From Roseivirga pacifica (lineage in GTDB: Bacteria > Bacteroidota > Bacteroidia > Cytophagales > Cyclobacteriaceae): DNA of 64,000 nt. Below the pieces are notes generated by a model. The model worked only from the letters and a program-made list of their open reading frames with translations, made no database searches and had not been told where the DNA came from. The translations under genes were made by a program, and so were the position numbers. Positions 44,729 to 53,731 of the stretch are shown in pieces (positions within the stretch are counted from its first letter, which is position 1; every line of letters begins with the position of its first letter). The stretch lies in contig NZ_FOIR01000002.1 in NCBI RefSeq assembly GCF_900111145.1, positions 930,001 to 994,000 of the forward strand. Direction: 5' to 3'.

Positions 44729-45160
44729 CTACCCGCCAAGGCTCGGAATAAGCCTTGAATCAGCCAAAGCCCTATCCCTAAGTTCAGATGGAAAATCCTT
44801 TGCTTGAGCCATTTTCAAAAAGGTCTGCTTGTCGGGGTATCGAACAATGAATATTGCATCCCAAACAATCTCCTCATCAGGCCCAATCAAAACACCTAAT
44901 GGTTTTCCGAACCAGACAATTTCGGCTCCAGCTTGTGATAAAAATGGCTGTATGGCATTTAAGTATTCACCGTAAAGCTCTTCCCCACTCACACCCTCTG
45001 GCGATACGACTGGTTTGTACTTTAACATATTCACCATATAAAACGCCCCGTCAATAGCTCGTTGTAAAAAGTTAGTAACCTGAGCTTCTGTTGCTTTTAA
45101 TGATCCCATTTTCCATAAACATTTCTGACTCAACCCCTTCCCCCATTCATTAAGTTCCAC
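44729..45160 (-). CDS. DUF1330 domain protein
   Basis: 143 residues. AFYMVNMLKYKPVVSPEGVS, then SQAGAEIVWFGKPLGVLIGP and WDAIFIVRYPDKQTFLKMAQ fit DUF1330, a dimeric alpha/beta-barrel (ferredoxin-like) family. No catalytic role is established. The upstream side holds the PadR module 2 promoter, so it is divergent from that gene. Confidence 0.85.
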   Translation of the reverse strand: MELNEWGKGLSQKCLWKMGSLKATEAQVTNFLQRAIDGAFYMVNMLKYKPVVSPEGVSGEELYGEYLNAIQPFLSQAGAEIVWFGKPLGVLIGPDEEIVWDAIFIVRYPDKQTFLKMAQAKDFPSELRDRALADSRLIPSLGG

Positions 45161-45178
45161 TCGTAACCAAAACAGTTT

Positions 45179-45239
45179 CTTACTAAAAAGTAGAACATAT
45201 GAAATTTTCTTCTATATATTTGTTCTACATTTTAGTAAG
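45179..45239 (+). promoter_or_regulatory. Operator-like inverted repeat and -7 box for PadR module 2
   Basis: CTTACTAAAAAGTAGAACA (45179-45197) and TGTTCTACATTTTAGTAAG (45221-45239) form a 19-bp inverted repeat with one mismatch around a 23-nt centre. TATATTTG (45215-45222), a full TAnnTTTG -7 match, overlaps the right arm. The PadR ATG is at 45246. This is what an autoregulated repressor promoter should look like. Confidence 0.6.
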
Positions 45240-45245
45240 TAAGCT

Positions 45246-45587
45246 ATGAAAGAAACTAAACTGGGTGATTTTGAAGAAACCATTCTGCTCTTAGTAGGCA
45301 TTCTGGATACCGAAGCCTACGCATTTAAAATTGCGGAGGAATTCGAATCACAAACCAAAAGAGCCGTATCGATTGGTGCCGTACATTCTACCCTAAACAG
45401 GTTGGGAGAAAAAGGCTTTCTAACCTCCGAAATGAGTGGTGCTACTGCCGAACGAGGCGGAAGAAGAAAAAGGATATATACCATCACAGCGTCTGGTCAA
45501 CGTGCTTTGGAAGAGTCCAAAGACTTCAAACTATCACTTTGGCGACAGTACCCTGCCTTTGCTGGCAATCTGAAGTTTGGCATCTAG
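45246..45587 (+). CDS. PadR family transcriptional regulator (module 2)
   Basis: 113 residues. LGDFEETILLLVGILDTEAY, VSIGAVHSTLNRLGEKGFLT and the wing RGGRRKRIYTITASGQRALE are clear PadR features. It is followed within ~70 nt by its permease. It is one of four PadR copies in the window, each paired with a permease gene. Confidence 0.93.
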   Translation: MKETKLGDFEETILLLVGILDTEAYAFKIAEEFESQTKRAVSIGAVHSTLNRLGEKGFLTSEMSGATAERGGRRKRIYTITASGQRALEESKDFKLSLWRQYPAFAGNLKFGI

Positions 45588-45654
45588 TTATCTCCAGGGA
45601 CAGAAAATGCCCCCCTACGCTCTTCGAGCACCTTCCCAAAGAGAGGACAGTACT

Positions 45655-48312
45655 ATGAAAAACTTTAAAAACCATATCGCCCCTTCAGGGGAAACTAAAA
45701 GGGGTACCCCTCCTCGCTTGGCAGAAAAGCTTTTGCTCTGGTTCCTAAAAGATGAACTGGCAGAAGAAGTTTTGGGCGATTTGGATGAGAAGTTCTATTC
45801 AACAGCAGAAAAACATTCAACCCGAAAGGCAAGGCGGAACTATTGGTATCAGGTCATTAATTACCTCAGGCCTTTTGCTTTTCGATTTTTCAAATTCAAA
45901 AACTCAAATACTATGTTCAATCACAACTTTAAAGTGAGCTATCGACAGATGCTCAAAAACAAAGGCTACTCCTTCATTAATATTGGTGGATTAGCCATGG
46001 GAATGGTAGTCGCCATGCTTATCGGTTTGTGGGTGAAAGATGAACTCACCTTCAACCAAAACCATAAAAACTACAACAGCATAGCACAAATGCTGCGGGT
46101 AGAATCCAATGGTCAAGGTGGAATAGCAGTAAACAATGCCCTCGCAACAGGCATGGGCACTTTAGTACGAGAATCTTTCCCAGACCAAATAGAGGATCTC
46201 TTTATGGTAAGGGCAAGAAAGCAAGCGCCCATCATTGGTAATGGCGACAAAAAGTTTCGCGAAACGGGTGTTTTCCTAGAAGAAAACGGACCTAGTGTAC
46301 TCACTTTGGATATGGTTTATGGCAGTATTGACGGATTAAAAGAAACCCGCTCAATCATGCTTTCTGAGACACTTTCCACAAAGTTATTTGGAGCGGAAAA
46401 CCCTGTCGGGGAAACAGTCAAACTCAATGCAGATATAGACCTATTGGTTGGTGGGGTTTATAAAGATTTACCCAAAAACTCTAAGTTTTCAGATGCCGCT
46501 TTCTTCTCCCGATTACTATTGCTTTTCAGAGAGAATGAAGAGTCGATGAATGTTTGGAATAATTACAACATCGATATCTATGTAAAACTGGCCAACAATG
46601 TTAATCAAGAACAACTTGCGGAGCTTATTACAGAGAAGATCAAAGGACATTATGATGATTGGGCAAGGGAATCAGGTCAAACTTTCATCCTTCACCCTAT
46701 GCAAGACTGGCATTTACGTTCCGAATGGAAGGATGGCAAACCAGTTTTGAGCAAAGAAATGAAGTTTGTTCGCCTTTATGGCGTTATAGGCGTATTTGTA
46801 CTATTGCTGGCCTGCATCAACTTTATGAACCTCAGCACAGCCAGATCTGAAAAACGAGCTAAAGAAGTAGGTATCCGTAAAACACTTGGTTCTCTAAGAA
46901 AACAGCTCATCACGCAGTTTTACATGGAATCATTCCTTTACACTATTTCTGCTTTCGGACTTTCTCTCGTGTTGCTTTGGGCATTACTCCCGTGGTTCAA
47001 TGAAACTGCTGGTAAAGGGATTGCCACACCATGGAATTTGCTGGAATTCTGGTTAGCATGTACGGCTTTTGTCCTTTTCACCGCTGTGGTTTCCGGCTCA
47101 TACCCAGCAACCTACCTTTCCAGTTTCAAGCCTATTAAAGCGCTTAAAGGTGGACTGAGACCTGGAAAAGGAGCTTCTCATTCTAGAAAAGTATTGGTTG
47201 TTTTTCAGTTTACCATTTCCATTGCTTTGATTATTGGCACCATTACGGTGAACAACCAAATTCAGGCCGCCAAAGACCGTCCGATAGGCTATTCTCCTAA
47301 AGGAATGATTGCTCTCGCACCAGGCTCTCCACGCTTTGGGCAACAAAAGGAACTGATGAAACAAGAGATTCTGAATACAGGAATGGCCGAAGCAGTTGGT
47401 TTCTCTAATTACCCTGTAACTAGCACGTTAGGTTGGAATCACGGTTTTTCATGGGAAGGTATGGATCCTGGCTTCGATCAGTCTTTCAATACCATCACCA
47501 TCTCTAATGGCTATGCTGATGCTGTTGATATGGAATTCATTGCTGGCAGAGATTTCGACCCGAATAGAGAAACAGATAAAAATGCTATCCTGATTAATGA
47601 ATCGGCTATGAAGGCCATGCAACTGGAAAACCCTATTGGCACCGTGGTAAAATACGATCCGAGCTGGCGCGATGCAGTAAACTACACCATCATTGGAGTG
47701 GTAAAAGATATGATCAAGGGCTCTCCTTTTCAGCAAACAGATCAGTCCATTATGTTTTTGGATCAGGAGTATACAAGCTATATGTACATCCGCCTCAATC
47801 CGAATGTAAGTCCGAGTGAGTCGCTCGCAGCTATAGGTGAGGTTTACAGCCAAGTGTTACCAGAGGCCCCTTTCGACTTCCATTTTGCTGACGACCAATA
47901 CAACCAAAAGTTTGAGGCAGAACTTCGAATAGGCAGTTTGGCGAAATTCTTTACGCTTCTCGCTATTCTAATTAGCTGTTTAGGGCTATTCGGACTATCA
48001 TCTTTTGTGGCTGAACAGCGCACCAAAGAAATCGGTATTCGCAAAGTTTTAGGAGCCAGCGTGCTCAACCTATGGCAATTACTGTCGAAAGATTTCGCCT
48101 TGCTAATCGTAATTGCATGCCTCATTGCCATTCCAATATCCTATCAGGTGCTGCAAGGTTGGCTAAACAGTTACGAGGTTAAAACCCAACTTTATTGGTG
48201 GGTATTTGCCGTAGCCGGGCTTGGCGGACTTGTGGTTACAATTGCTACAGTCAGCTTTCAAGCACTAAAAGCAGCGGTTTCTAATCCGGTAAGGAGTTTG
48301 AGATCGGAGTAA
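45655..48312 (+). CDS. FtsX/MacB-type permease with prefix domain (module 2)
   Basis: 885 residues from ATG 45655. Earlier TTG/ATG starts (45577, 45607) would add a tail not seen in the other three copies, and an AGAGAGGA sequence precedes 45655. Prefix domain: GTPPRLAEKLLLWFLKDELA and LGDLDEKFYS. First FtsX core near CINFMNLSTARSEKRAKEVG and second near LFGLSSFVAEQRTKEIGIRK. The C-terminus is NPVRSLRSE, like the NPVKALRVE and NPAKSLRTE ends of modules 1 and 4. Confidence 0.88.
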   Translation: MKNFKNHIAPSGETKRGTPPRLAEKLLLWFLKDELAEEVLGDLDEKFYSTAEKHSTRKARRNYWYQVINYLRPFAFRFFKFKNSNTMFNHNFKVSYRQMLKNKGYSFINIGGLAMGMVVAMLIGLWVKDELTFNQNHKNYNSIAQMLRVESNGQGGIAVNNALATGMGTLVRESFPDQIEDLFMVRARKQAPIIGNGDKKFRETGVFLEENGPSVLTLDMVYGSIDGLKETRSIMLSETLSTKLFGAENPVGETVKLNADIDLLVGGVYKDLPKNSKFSDAAFFSRLLLLFRENEESMNVWNNYNIDIYVKLANNVNQEQLAELITEKIKGHYDDWARESGQTFILHPMQDWHLRSEWKDGKPVLSKEMKFVRLYGVIGVFVLLLACINFMNLSTARSEKRAKEVGIRKTLGSLRKQLITQFYMESFLYTISAFGLSLVLLWALLPWFNETAGKGIATPWNLLEFWLACTAFVLFTAVVSGSYPATYLSSFKPIKALKGGLRPGKGASHSRKVLVVFQFTISIALIIGTITVNNQIQAAKDRPIGYSPKGMIALAPGSPRFGQQKELMKQEILNTGMAEAVGFSNYPVTSTLGWNHGFSWEGMDPGFDQSFNTITISNGYADAVDMEFIAGRDFDPNRETDKNAILINESAMKAMQLENPIGTVVKYDPSWRDAVNYTIIGVVKDMIKGSPFQQTDQSIMFLDQEYTSYMYIRLNPNVSPSESLAAIGEVYSQVLPEAPFDFHFADDQYNQKFEAELRIGSLAKFFTLLAILISCLGLFGLSSFVAEQRTKEIGIRKVLGASVLNLWQLLSKDFALLIVIACLIAIPISYQVLQGWLNSYEVKTQLYWWVFAVAGLGGLVVTIATVSFQALKAAVSNPVRSLRSE

Positions 48313-48320
48313 AAAAGCTG

Positions 48321-48348
48321 ACCGGCTTAGTCGTTCTACTAAGCCGGT
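48321..48348. terminator. Bidirectional terminator between permease 2 and DUF6155 gene
   Basis: Perfect 10-bp stem ACCGGCTTAG / CTAAGCCGGT with an 8-nt loop; T-rich sequence follows on the plus strand and AAAAAAG precedes it. It overlaps the stop codon of the DUF6155 gene (48339-48341). Confidence 0.85.
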
Positions 48349-48857
48349 TTAATTTCTTCCAAACATCTATCTAAACCTTCGGCATTGAACCACTCCTGCT
48401 CCCAGGCAGTCTCGAGAATTGCCTCCATCCTACTCTGGTAAACTGCTTTTAGTCCATTGACTTGAATAAACTCTGTAGCCTGCTGAAAAGAATTGTACAT
48501 ACTCTTATAGAAAGCCTCCTGATTTATTCTTTTGATTCCATTAAAACGCTGAACAGTTTCAATATTGAAAAGCATCACATCGGAAATAAGTGCCGGATCC
48601 ATTTCCAGCAATATAAATTGCTTAATATACTTCTGCGCTACAGATCGCCTTGCTCTGGCTCTTTTACGTTTTAGCGGAAAGTATTCATTCGCAATTTTAG
48701 CTTTAGCCTCCTCTACCAGCTTGCCTTCTTTGGGGTTGAATACGAAGTTGTAATAGTCCTTAACTGGTTTAAACCGGATGTACAAATCAAGTACTTGATT
48801 TTCCAATTCTTCTTTAGGCAAAGACTGCAAGTACTTAGTGAGGGCTCTTTTACTCAT
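48339..48857 (-). CDS. DUF6155 family protein
   Basis: 172 residues, helical and basic. The start SKRALTKYLQSLPKEELENQ, then LYIRFKPVKDYYNFVFNPKE and KLKRKRARARRSVAQKY-like basic stretch matches my recollection of DUF6155. No signal or membrane segment. Likely cytoplasmic; function unknown. It lies between a permease and the RAYT gene. Confidence 0.75.
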   Translation of the reverse strand: MSKRALTKYLQSLPKEELENQVLDLYIRFKPVKDYYNFVFNPKEGKLVEEAKAKIANEYFPLKRKRARARRSVAQKYIKQFILLEMDPALISDVMLFNIETVQRFNGIKRINQEAFYKSMYNSFQQATEFIQVNGLKAVYQSRMEAILETAWEQEWFNAEGLDRCLEEIKPA

Positions 48858-48880
48858 CTGGTAAAATTAGTTAATCTGTA

Positions 48881-48941
48881 AGTTTTTACTGGCTGGCTAT
48901 TTCGTAGTGGCTGACCAGTGCTTAATATTTCAGTAAAAACT
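48881..48941. repeat. Diverged REP palindrome inside a longer inverted repeat (RAYT 3' side)
   Basis: A palindromic sequence at 48888-48919 begins ACTGGCTGGCTA and ends GTGGCTGACCAGT, a variant of the perfect-type REP at 49559-49591. It lies inside an outer 11-bp inverted repeat AGTTTTTACTG (48881-48891) / CAGTAAAAACT (48931-48941), whose right half includes the RAYT stop codon. Confidence 0.7.
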
Positions 48942-49502
48942 ATCTTTCCAGCCTTCTTCTATACTTTGTATAGACTCCTTTAATAGGATCTCAGAACTAG
49001 GAGGAACATCAAGTATATCTAATGCCAACACCTTATTAGGAAGGCTGCCATTTCTCAAGCCTAAATAGTCTGGAAAAGAACTGAACTCCCAATCTTGAAG
49101 ATTTGAACAAAGCCTTGCTTTCAATGGATTCTGATGAATATAGTGGAAGCAGATATGTCCATACTTGAGGATATGCTTTGCTTTTACTTTTTGTTGAAAT
49201 AGCGAACCATGCCTTTTGAATGACTTATTGATGGCCCTGGTATAGCTACTTTGAAGGGTCCCTAATTTTCTAGAAATAACTACTGAAAGCTCCGAACCCG
49301 TTAATTCGTTCAAGTTTTTAACCCTAACAAGCAAGTGATAATGGTTGGGCATAAGGCAATAAGCCAAAACATCACAGAATGGAGTTAGCTCCTGTTTAAT
49401 CTTCCTCAGAAAGAATAGATAGTTCTCTCTTTCAAAAAATATAGGTTGACTATTATTCCCTCTATTATAAATGTGATAGAGCTCGTGTGGAAGAAATTTC
49501 AT
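48930..49502 (-). CDS. REP-associated tyrosine transposase (RAYT, Y1 family)
   Basis: 190 residues. The N-terminus HELYHIYNRGNNSQPIFFER is characteristic of the IS200/IS605-related Y1 family, followed by the HUH motif in YCLMPNHYHLLVRV (His54, His56) and the tyrosine helix HICFHYIHQNPLKARL with Tyr121. RAYTs are single-copy relatives of IS200 transposases that act on REP palindromes. REP-like palindromes lie on both sides (48888-48919, 49559-49591, 49859-49873), which supports the assignment. The catalytic residues are intact. Confidence 0.92.
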   Translation of the reverse strand: MKFLPHELYHIYNRGNNSQPIFFERENYLFFLRKIKQELTPFCDVLAYCLMPNHYHLLVRVKNLNELTGSELSVVISRKLGTLQSSYTRAINKSFKRHGSLFQQKVKAKHILKYGHICFHYIHQNPLKARLCSNLQDWEFSSFPDYLGLRNGSLPNKVLALDILDVPPSSEILLKESIQSIEEGWKDSFY

Positions 49503-49558
49503 TGACTATAAGTGTGTTTACTTCTCTAAAGTAAAAAATTAATAGAGATTGGTGGAAT

Positions 49559-49591
49559 ACTGGTCTGACCACTTCGAGTGGTCTGACCAGT
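49559..49591. repeat. REP palindrome upstream of RAYT
   Basis: A 33-nt imperfect palindrome: left half ACTGGTCTGACCACT, loop TCG, right half AGTGGTCTGACCAGT. The halves pair except for one central T-T mismatch, the typical form of a REP hairpin. It starts 57 nt upstream of the RAYT start codon. Confidence 0.85.
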
Positions 49592-49633
49592 GATAACGAT
49601 TCCTTATTACCTGTAGAATCACTAGTTTGCATA

Positions 49634-49780
49634 ATGAATAAACTTACACCCAACATCATCACCCTAAATCAATTCAAAGACAAGCACTTTGGAAAAGTGG
49701 GCACAGTTTCTCGTGATGAACTAGACAACGACTATCAATTCTTTAAAAAGATATTTTTGAAGAAGGTCTCAAACAAGTAA
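49634..49780 (+). pseudogene. Possible remnant of a HigA/Xre-type antitoxin N-terminus
   Basis: 48 codons. The stretch LNQFKDKHFGKVGTVSRDEL followed by DNDYQFFK resembles the N-terminal part of Bacteroidota HigA/Xre-type antitoxins, which start with F-K-(D/E)-K-x-x-G-K-x-G-T-x-x-R-(D/E)-E-L-(E/D)-x-x-Y-x-x-F. The helix-turn-helix part that should follow is absent and the frame ends at 49780. It is probably a truncated copy next to the mobile RAYT locus. A small intact peptide cannot be excluded. Confidence 0.4.
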
Positions 49781-49858
49781 CCTAAAAGTACCATCCCCCC
49801 TGTCACCATGGTCTTTATAAGCTACTGTTGCAAACCAACTCGGTGGCTTTCAATATAG

Positions 49859-49873
49859 ACTGGTCAGACCAGT
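49859..49873. repeat. Short REP-type palindrome
   Basis: ACTGGTCAGACCAGT is a 15-bp palindrome centred on one A and shares both arms with the larger REP at 49559-49591. It lies 24 nt after the end of the Gfo/Idh gene (minus-strand 3' side). Confidence 0.75.
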
Positions 49874-49896
49874 GGTAGTCAAAGAGATACCAGTAT

Positions 49897-51021
49897 CTAC
49901 CCAACAATCCCCATTCCACCCAAGTCCAAGTCTATTGTCTTTCCTCCTTCTGCAATAGATTGATAAATGGCTTCGCAAATAATCATATCTCGCTTACCCA
50001 TTTCACCAGGTGCTTTATTAGGTTTTCCTTCCAAAACATGCAGCGCAAAATCATCCATTTGTAGCTTCTGCTGGCTTTCATGGGGAAAATTAATTTCCTC
50101 TCCTGTAGATAACCTACCAGCTAACGGCCCATAGTTATTAGCAGGATTGAGTTCCAGCCAACCATTATCGAATGCAGAATAATGTCTGTTCACATTAGCA
50201 CTGTGCGAGGTAAAGATGTTTCCGGTAGCTCCATTGGGGAATTTGAACTGTGCTGTAATCGATTCATCTGTGTCCTTGAAGTAATCAGGATCAGTACTGA
50301 ACTCTTGTGCCGATACCGAGATGGGATTCTGCCCAGTTCCATAAATAGCTCCCTGAATAGCATAAACACCCATATTCAAAAGAGCCCCTCCACCGGCTAA
50401 GGCTTTATTCAACCTCCATTGGTCCGGATTTCCCCGTGATCTGTAACCAGCCTCGGCAGATACAAACCTCACTTCACCAAAGGATTTTTCCCTTACAATT
50501 CTCTTAATTTCATTCGTGTATGGTTCAGACTGCAATCTATAGCCCACTCCAAGCTTCACTCCTGCTGCATTACAGGCATTGATAATATCATCGCATTCCT
50601 TCACACTAATAGCCATGGGCTTCTCGCAGATCACATGCTTCCCTGCCTTGGCTGCTCTAATACAGAATTCAGCATGCATGGAATTCGGCAACACCACATA
50701 GACAATATCGATATCATCATTATCAGCAATGGCATCGAAGTTGTCATAATTGTAAATATTAGCAGTAGGGATTCCGTATTTATCTGCCCATTGCTTTTCC
50801 TTCACGGGCGTTCCAGTTACCACACCTGCCAAATAACAATGCTGCGTATCCTGAAGTGCAGGAGCCAATTGGTAAGTGCTGTAACTCCCAAGTCCCACCA
50901 AGGCAACGCCAAGTTTTTTACTTTGGGGCGCACAAGCTGCACTCAGCGGAAATGTACTCATCAGAGCCGCAGCCCCTGCCCCTTTTATCATGGTTTTATT
51001 AAAGTCTCTTCTTGTGGCCAT
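49897..51021 (-). CDS. Tat-exported Gfo/Idh/MocA family oxidoreductase
   Basis: 374 residues from ATG 51021. The N-terminus ATRRDFNKTMIKGAGAAALM is a twin-arginine signal. Rossmann motif VALVGLGSYS, then the family signature CEKPMAISVKECDDII (EKP) and VKLGVGYRLQSEPYTNEIKR; the GFO/IDH C-terminal domain follows. It is probably a periplasmic NAD(P)-dependent sugar or cyclitol oxidoreductase with tightly bound cofactor. No sugar-uptake or other pathway neighbour identifies the substrate. Confidence 0.88.
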   Translation of the reverse strand: MATRRDFNKTMIKGAGAAALMSTFPLSAACAPQSKKLGVALVGLGSYSTYQLAPALQDTQHCYLAGVVTGTPVKEKQWADKYGIPTANIYNYDNFDAIADNDDIDIVYVVLPNSMHAEFCIRAAKAGKHVICEKPMAISVKECDDIINACNAAGVKLGVGYRLQSEPYTNEIKRIVREKSFGEVRFVSAEAGYRSRGNPDQWRLNKALAGGGALLNMGVYAIQGAIYGTGQNPISVSAQEFSTDPDYFKDTDESITAQFKFPNGATGNIFTSHSANVNRHYSAFDNGWLELNPANNYGPLAGRLSTGEEINFPHESQQKLQMDDFALHVLEGKPNKAPGEMGKRDMIICEAIYQSIAEGGKTIDLDLGGMGIVG

Positions 51022-51094
51022 ATACAATGTGAATAAGAACTGAATATAACCAGACCCGAACCATTAGCGACAAATAATTGACGAATGGAAGTAT

Positions 51095-53731
51095 CTATTC
51101 ATATTTAAGTGTAACCGCAGGGTTGATTTTCGCCACTTTTCGAGTGTGAAAAAGTACGGTACTCATGCAAATAATCAGGGTAACTGCTCCAGCAAATACA
51201 AAAGGCCACACTTGCAAATCAACACGATAGGCAAAGCCAGTTAGCCAAGCTTCAATTAAAAAGTACGAAGCCGGAATACTGATAAGGAAAGCAAGCAATA
51301 TCAATAGCAAAAACTCCTTACTCACCAGTCCAATTATTTGTGCATTTCCAATACCTAGAACTTTCCTGATACCAAGCTCCTTTGTTCTTCTTTCAACACT
51401 AAAAGTCACTAAACCAAACACACCCAAGCATGCCACTATAATGGCCAAAACAGAGAATATAACGGTAATAGTGCCCAAAGTCTGTTCGGCTGCATAAACA
51501 TGCTTCAGCCTATCATCTAAAAAGAAGAAGTCGAATGGTCTATCAGGCAGTACGGATGCCCATGCTTTATCCAAATCCGAAATGGACTGTTGCAGATTTT
51601 CACCATCTACCCTAACCGCCATATACTTTATAAACAAGTTGAAAGCGCCAGGCATGGTATTCAAATCAATTACAATTGGGCCTATGTTGTGGTGTTTTGA
51701 AATGAAATTGTAGTCCTCCACCACACCTACAACTTTCCCCATCAGTTCATTTCTATGGTAAAACTTTTTGCCAATAGCCTCTTGCGGACTGCCCCAACCC
51801 ATGGCCTTTACCATTGCCTCGTTCACCACATGTGCTAGCGTATCGTCAGTTACGAATTCACGGTCGTAATCACGGCCAGCAACTAACTTAATACCCATGG
51901 TTTCCGTAAAATCGTGCCTTACAAAAAAGCGCGGAAATGGCTTAGAACGATCCATTCCTTCGTACTGATAGTTGTTCACCTGATGCTTCTCGCCTATCAC
52001 TTCTTCCACTGCAGTAACCGATTTTATATAAGGACTTTGCAGCGCTCTATTCCTAAACCCTTCGTAGTGCTGCCCCATTCCCGACCTGATTACCGGAACC
52101 AACAACACGTTTTCCGACTCAAACCCAGGGTCTTCATTCAGCAATAATTTAGATTGACTAATAGCCACTACGGTACCAACTATTAAAAACATGCTGATGG
52201 CGAATTGTGCAGTTACAAGCACTTTTCTGAACTGAACACCACGGGCTTTCAACCTTTCCCCTTTTAGCACCGAAACGGTTCTAACGTTGGAAAGAATAAA
52301 TGCGGGGTAAATACCGGATAGTAAGCCCACAATCAAGCCAATGGCAATGCCTCCGATTATAAACTGAGGTTGGAATAGTGTACCAAAAGCAATGGACTTG
52401 CCTATTAGATTATTAAAGGCTGGCAGCAGTAAGGCAACCAAGCCTAATGCCACCACTATGGCAATGAAAGTGAATAATACTGACTCAAAGATGAACTGGG
52501 TGATGAGTTGAGACTTTTTGCTTCCTAGTGACTTTCTCACCCCCACTTCTTTGCCTCTTTTGGCTGCCTTAGCCGTACTAAGGTTGATAAAGTTGACTGC
52601 AGCAATAAACAGCACAAAAACAGCAATAGCCCCAAAAATATAGATATTGTTGATGTTGCTATTGGCAGCTATTTCATAATCAAGTTTAGAATGAAGGTGA
52701 ATATCTTCCAATGGCTGGAGCTCCATTGTAACGTCTTCTCGAATAAAATCGGGAAAGTACTTGTTAACAAAATCAGGCAATTTGGCTTCGAAGGCAGTTG
52801 CATCCGTTTCATGCTCTAACAGCACATACGTCCAGCACGGGTTCCAATACCAAGTTCTGGGCAGTGTGCCGCCATACCAATATTTTAAACTGGAAAATGA
52901 AGCAATAAAATCGAATTGAAAATGAGCATTGAGCGGAGCATCGGCTAAAACTCCGGTTACTTGTAAGGGTTGTTGGCCTTGAAATTCCAAAATCTTCCCC
53001 ATAGGATCTTCATCTCCAAAGTACTTTTGAGCCATCGATTCGGTTATGAGCAAAGCATTCGGATTGTCTAGTGCGGTTCTCGGATTTCCCTGAACTAGCG
53101 CATAATCGAACATGGAGAGAAAAGAGCTATCGGCAAAAAAGAAACGCGACTCGTTAAATGCCTTGTTTGCTTCCTTATAAGCCAGCGCAACCGTTGGCGA
53201 TTGAAAATTAAAAAACCGCACCTGTTGCTTCACTTCAGCGGGATATTCACCAGCCAAAGTCGGCCCCGTAGGAAAAGGCAGACTAGCAGAGTGTTCGCCC
53301 ACACCTTCACTTTCAAAATTCTCGACCAACCGGTATATCCGGTTAGAATTTTCGTGAAACTTATCGTAACTCAATTCATCTTGAATAAAGAGCGCGATTA
53401 ACACAAAGCAGGTTAAGCCGATGGCCAAACCACTGATATTGATAAAGGAAAAGACCTTTTGGTTGATCACATTTCGGTATGCGACCATTAAATAAGTTTT
53501 AAACATGTTGACCTGGGTTGTATTTCGAGTTCGTTTTAAAGCAAAAGGGCGTAAAAGATCAAACACTTCGAAGAAGTAGAAGAAGTTGGCCCAAGCCCTT
53601 CCCTTTTGCGCCAACCTTTCTGCGTAGAGTTCATACAAGTCCCCTCTCAACACCTCCAATTCCTCAGACCTACAAAGCCATCCGAACAGGCGATCGAGCC
53701 ATTTGGGCGGTTTGTCTACACGCCTACTCAT
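51095..53731 (-). CDS. FtsX/MacB-type permease with prefix domain (module 3)
   Basis: 878 residues. Prefix domain KPPKWLDRLFGWLCRSEELE and LRGDLYELYAERLA, then a transmembrane helix, a periplasmic MacB-like domain, FtsX core 1 (AAVNFINLSTAKAAKRGKEV, then GVRKSLGSKKSQL), a second periplasmic domain and FtsX core 2 (FGLVTFSVERRTKELGIRKV). It ends INPAVTLKYE. It starts with ATG 53731, overlapping the upstream PadR stop by 8 nt. Confidence 0.88.
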   Translation of the reverse strand: MSRRVDKPPKWLDRLFGWLCRSEELEVLRGDLYELYAERLAQKGRAWANFFYFFEVFDLLRPFALKRTRNTTQVNMFKTYLMVAYRNVINQKVFSFINISGLAIGLTCFVLIALFIQDELSYDKFHENSNRIYRLVENFESEGVGEHSASLPFPTGPTLAGEYPAEVKQQVRFFNFQSPTVALAYKEANKAFNESRFFFADSSFLSMFDYALVQGNPRTALDNPNALLITESMAQKYFGDEDPMGKILEFQGQQPLQVTGVLADAPLNAHFQFDFIASFSSLKYWYGGTLPRTWYWNPCWTYVLLEHETDATAFEAKLPDFVNKYFPDFIREDVTMELQPLEDIHLHSKLDYEIAANSNINNIYIFGAIAVFVLFIAAVNFINLSTAKAAKRGKEVGVRKSLGSKKSQLITQFIFESVLFTFIAIVVALGLVALLLPAFNNLIGKSIAFGTLFQPQFIIGGIAIGLIVGLLSGIYPAFILSNVRTVSVLKGERLKARGVQFRKVLVTAQFAISMFLIVGTVVAISQSKLLLNEDPGFESENVLLVPVIRSGMGQHYEGFRNRALQSPYIKSVTAVEEVIGEKHQVNNYQYEGMDRSKPFPRFFVRHDFTETMGIKLVAGRDYDREFVTDDTLAHVVNEAMVKAMGWGSPQEAIGKKFYHRNELMGKVVGVVEDYNFISKHHNIGPIVIDLNTMPGAFNLFIKYMAVRVDGENLQQSISDLDKAWASVLPDRPFDFFFLDDRLKHVYAAEQTLGTITVIFSVLAIIVACLGVFGLVTFSVERRTKELGIRKVLGIGNAQIIGLVSKEFLLLILLAFLISIPASYFLIEAWLTGFAYRVDLQVWPFVFAGAVTLIICMSTVLFHTRKVAKINPAVTLKYE

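Noticed and set aside
45577-45654. N-terminal extension of permease 2 (TTG 45577 or ATG 45607)
   Set aside because: The other three permeases begin close to the PP-x prefix motif; the extension lacks any conserved features and an AGAGAGGA precedes ATG 45655.
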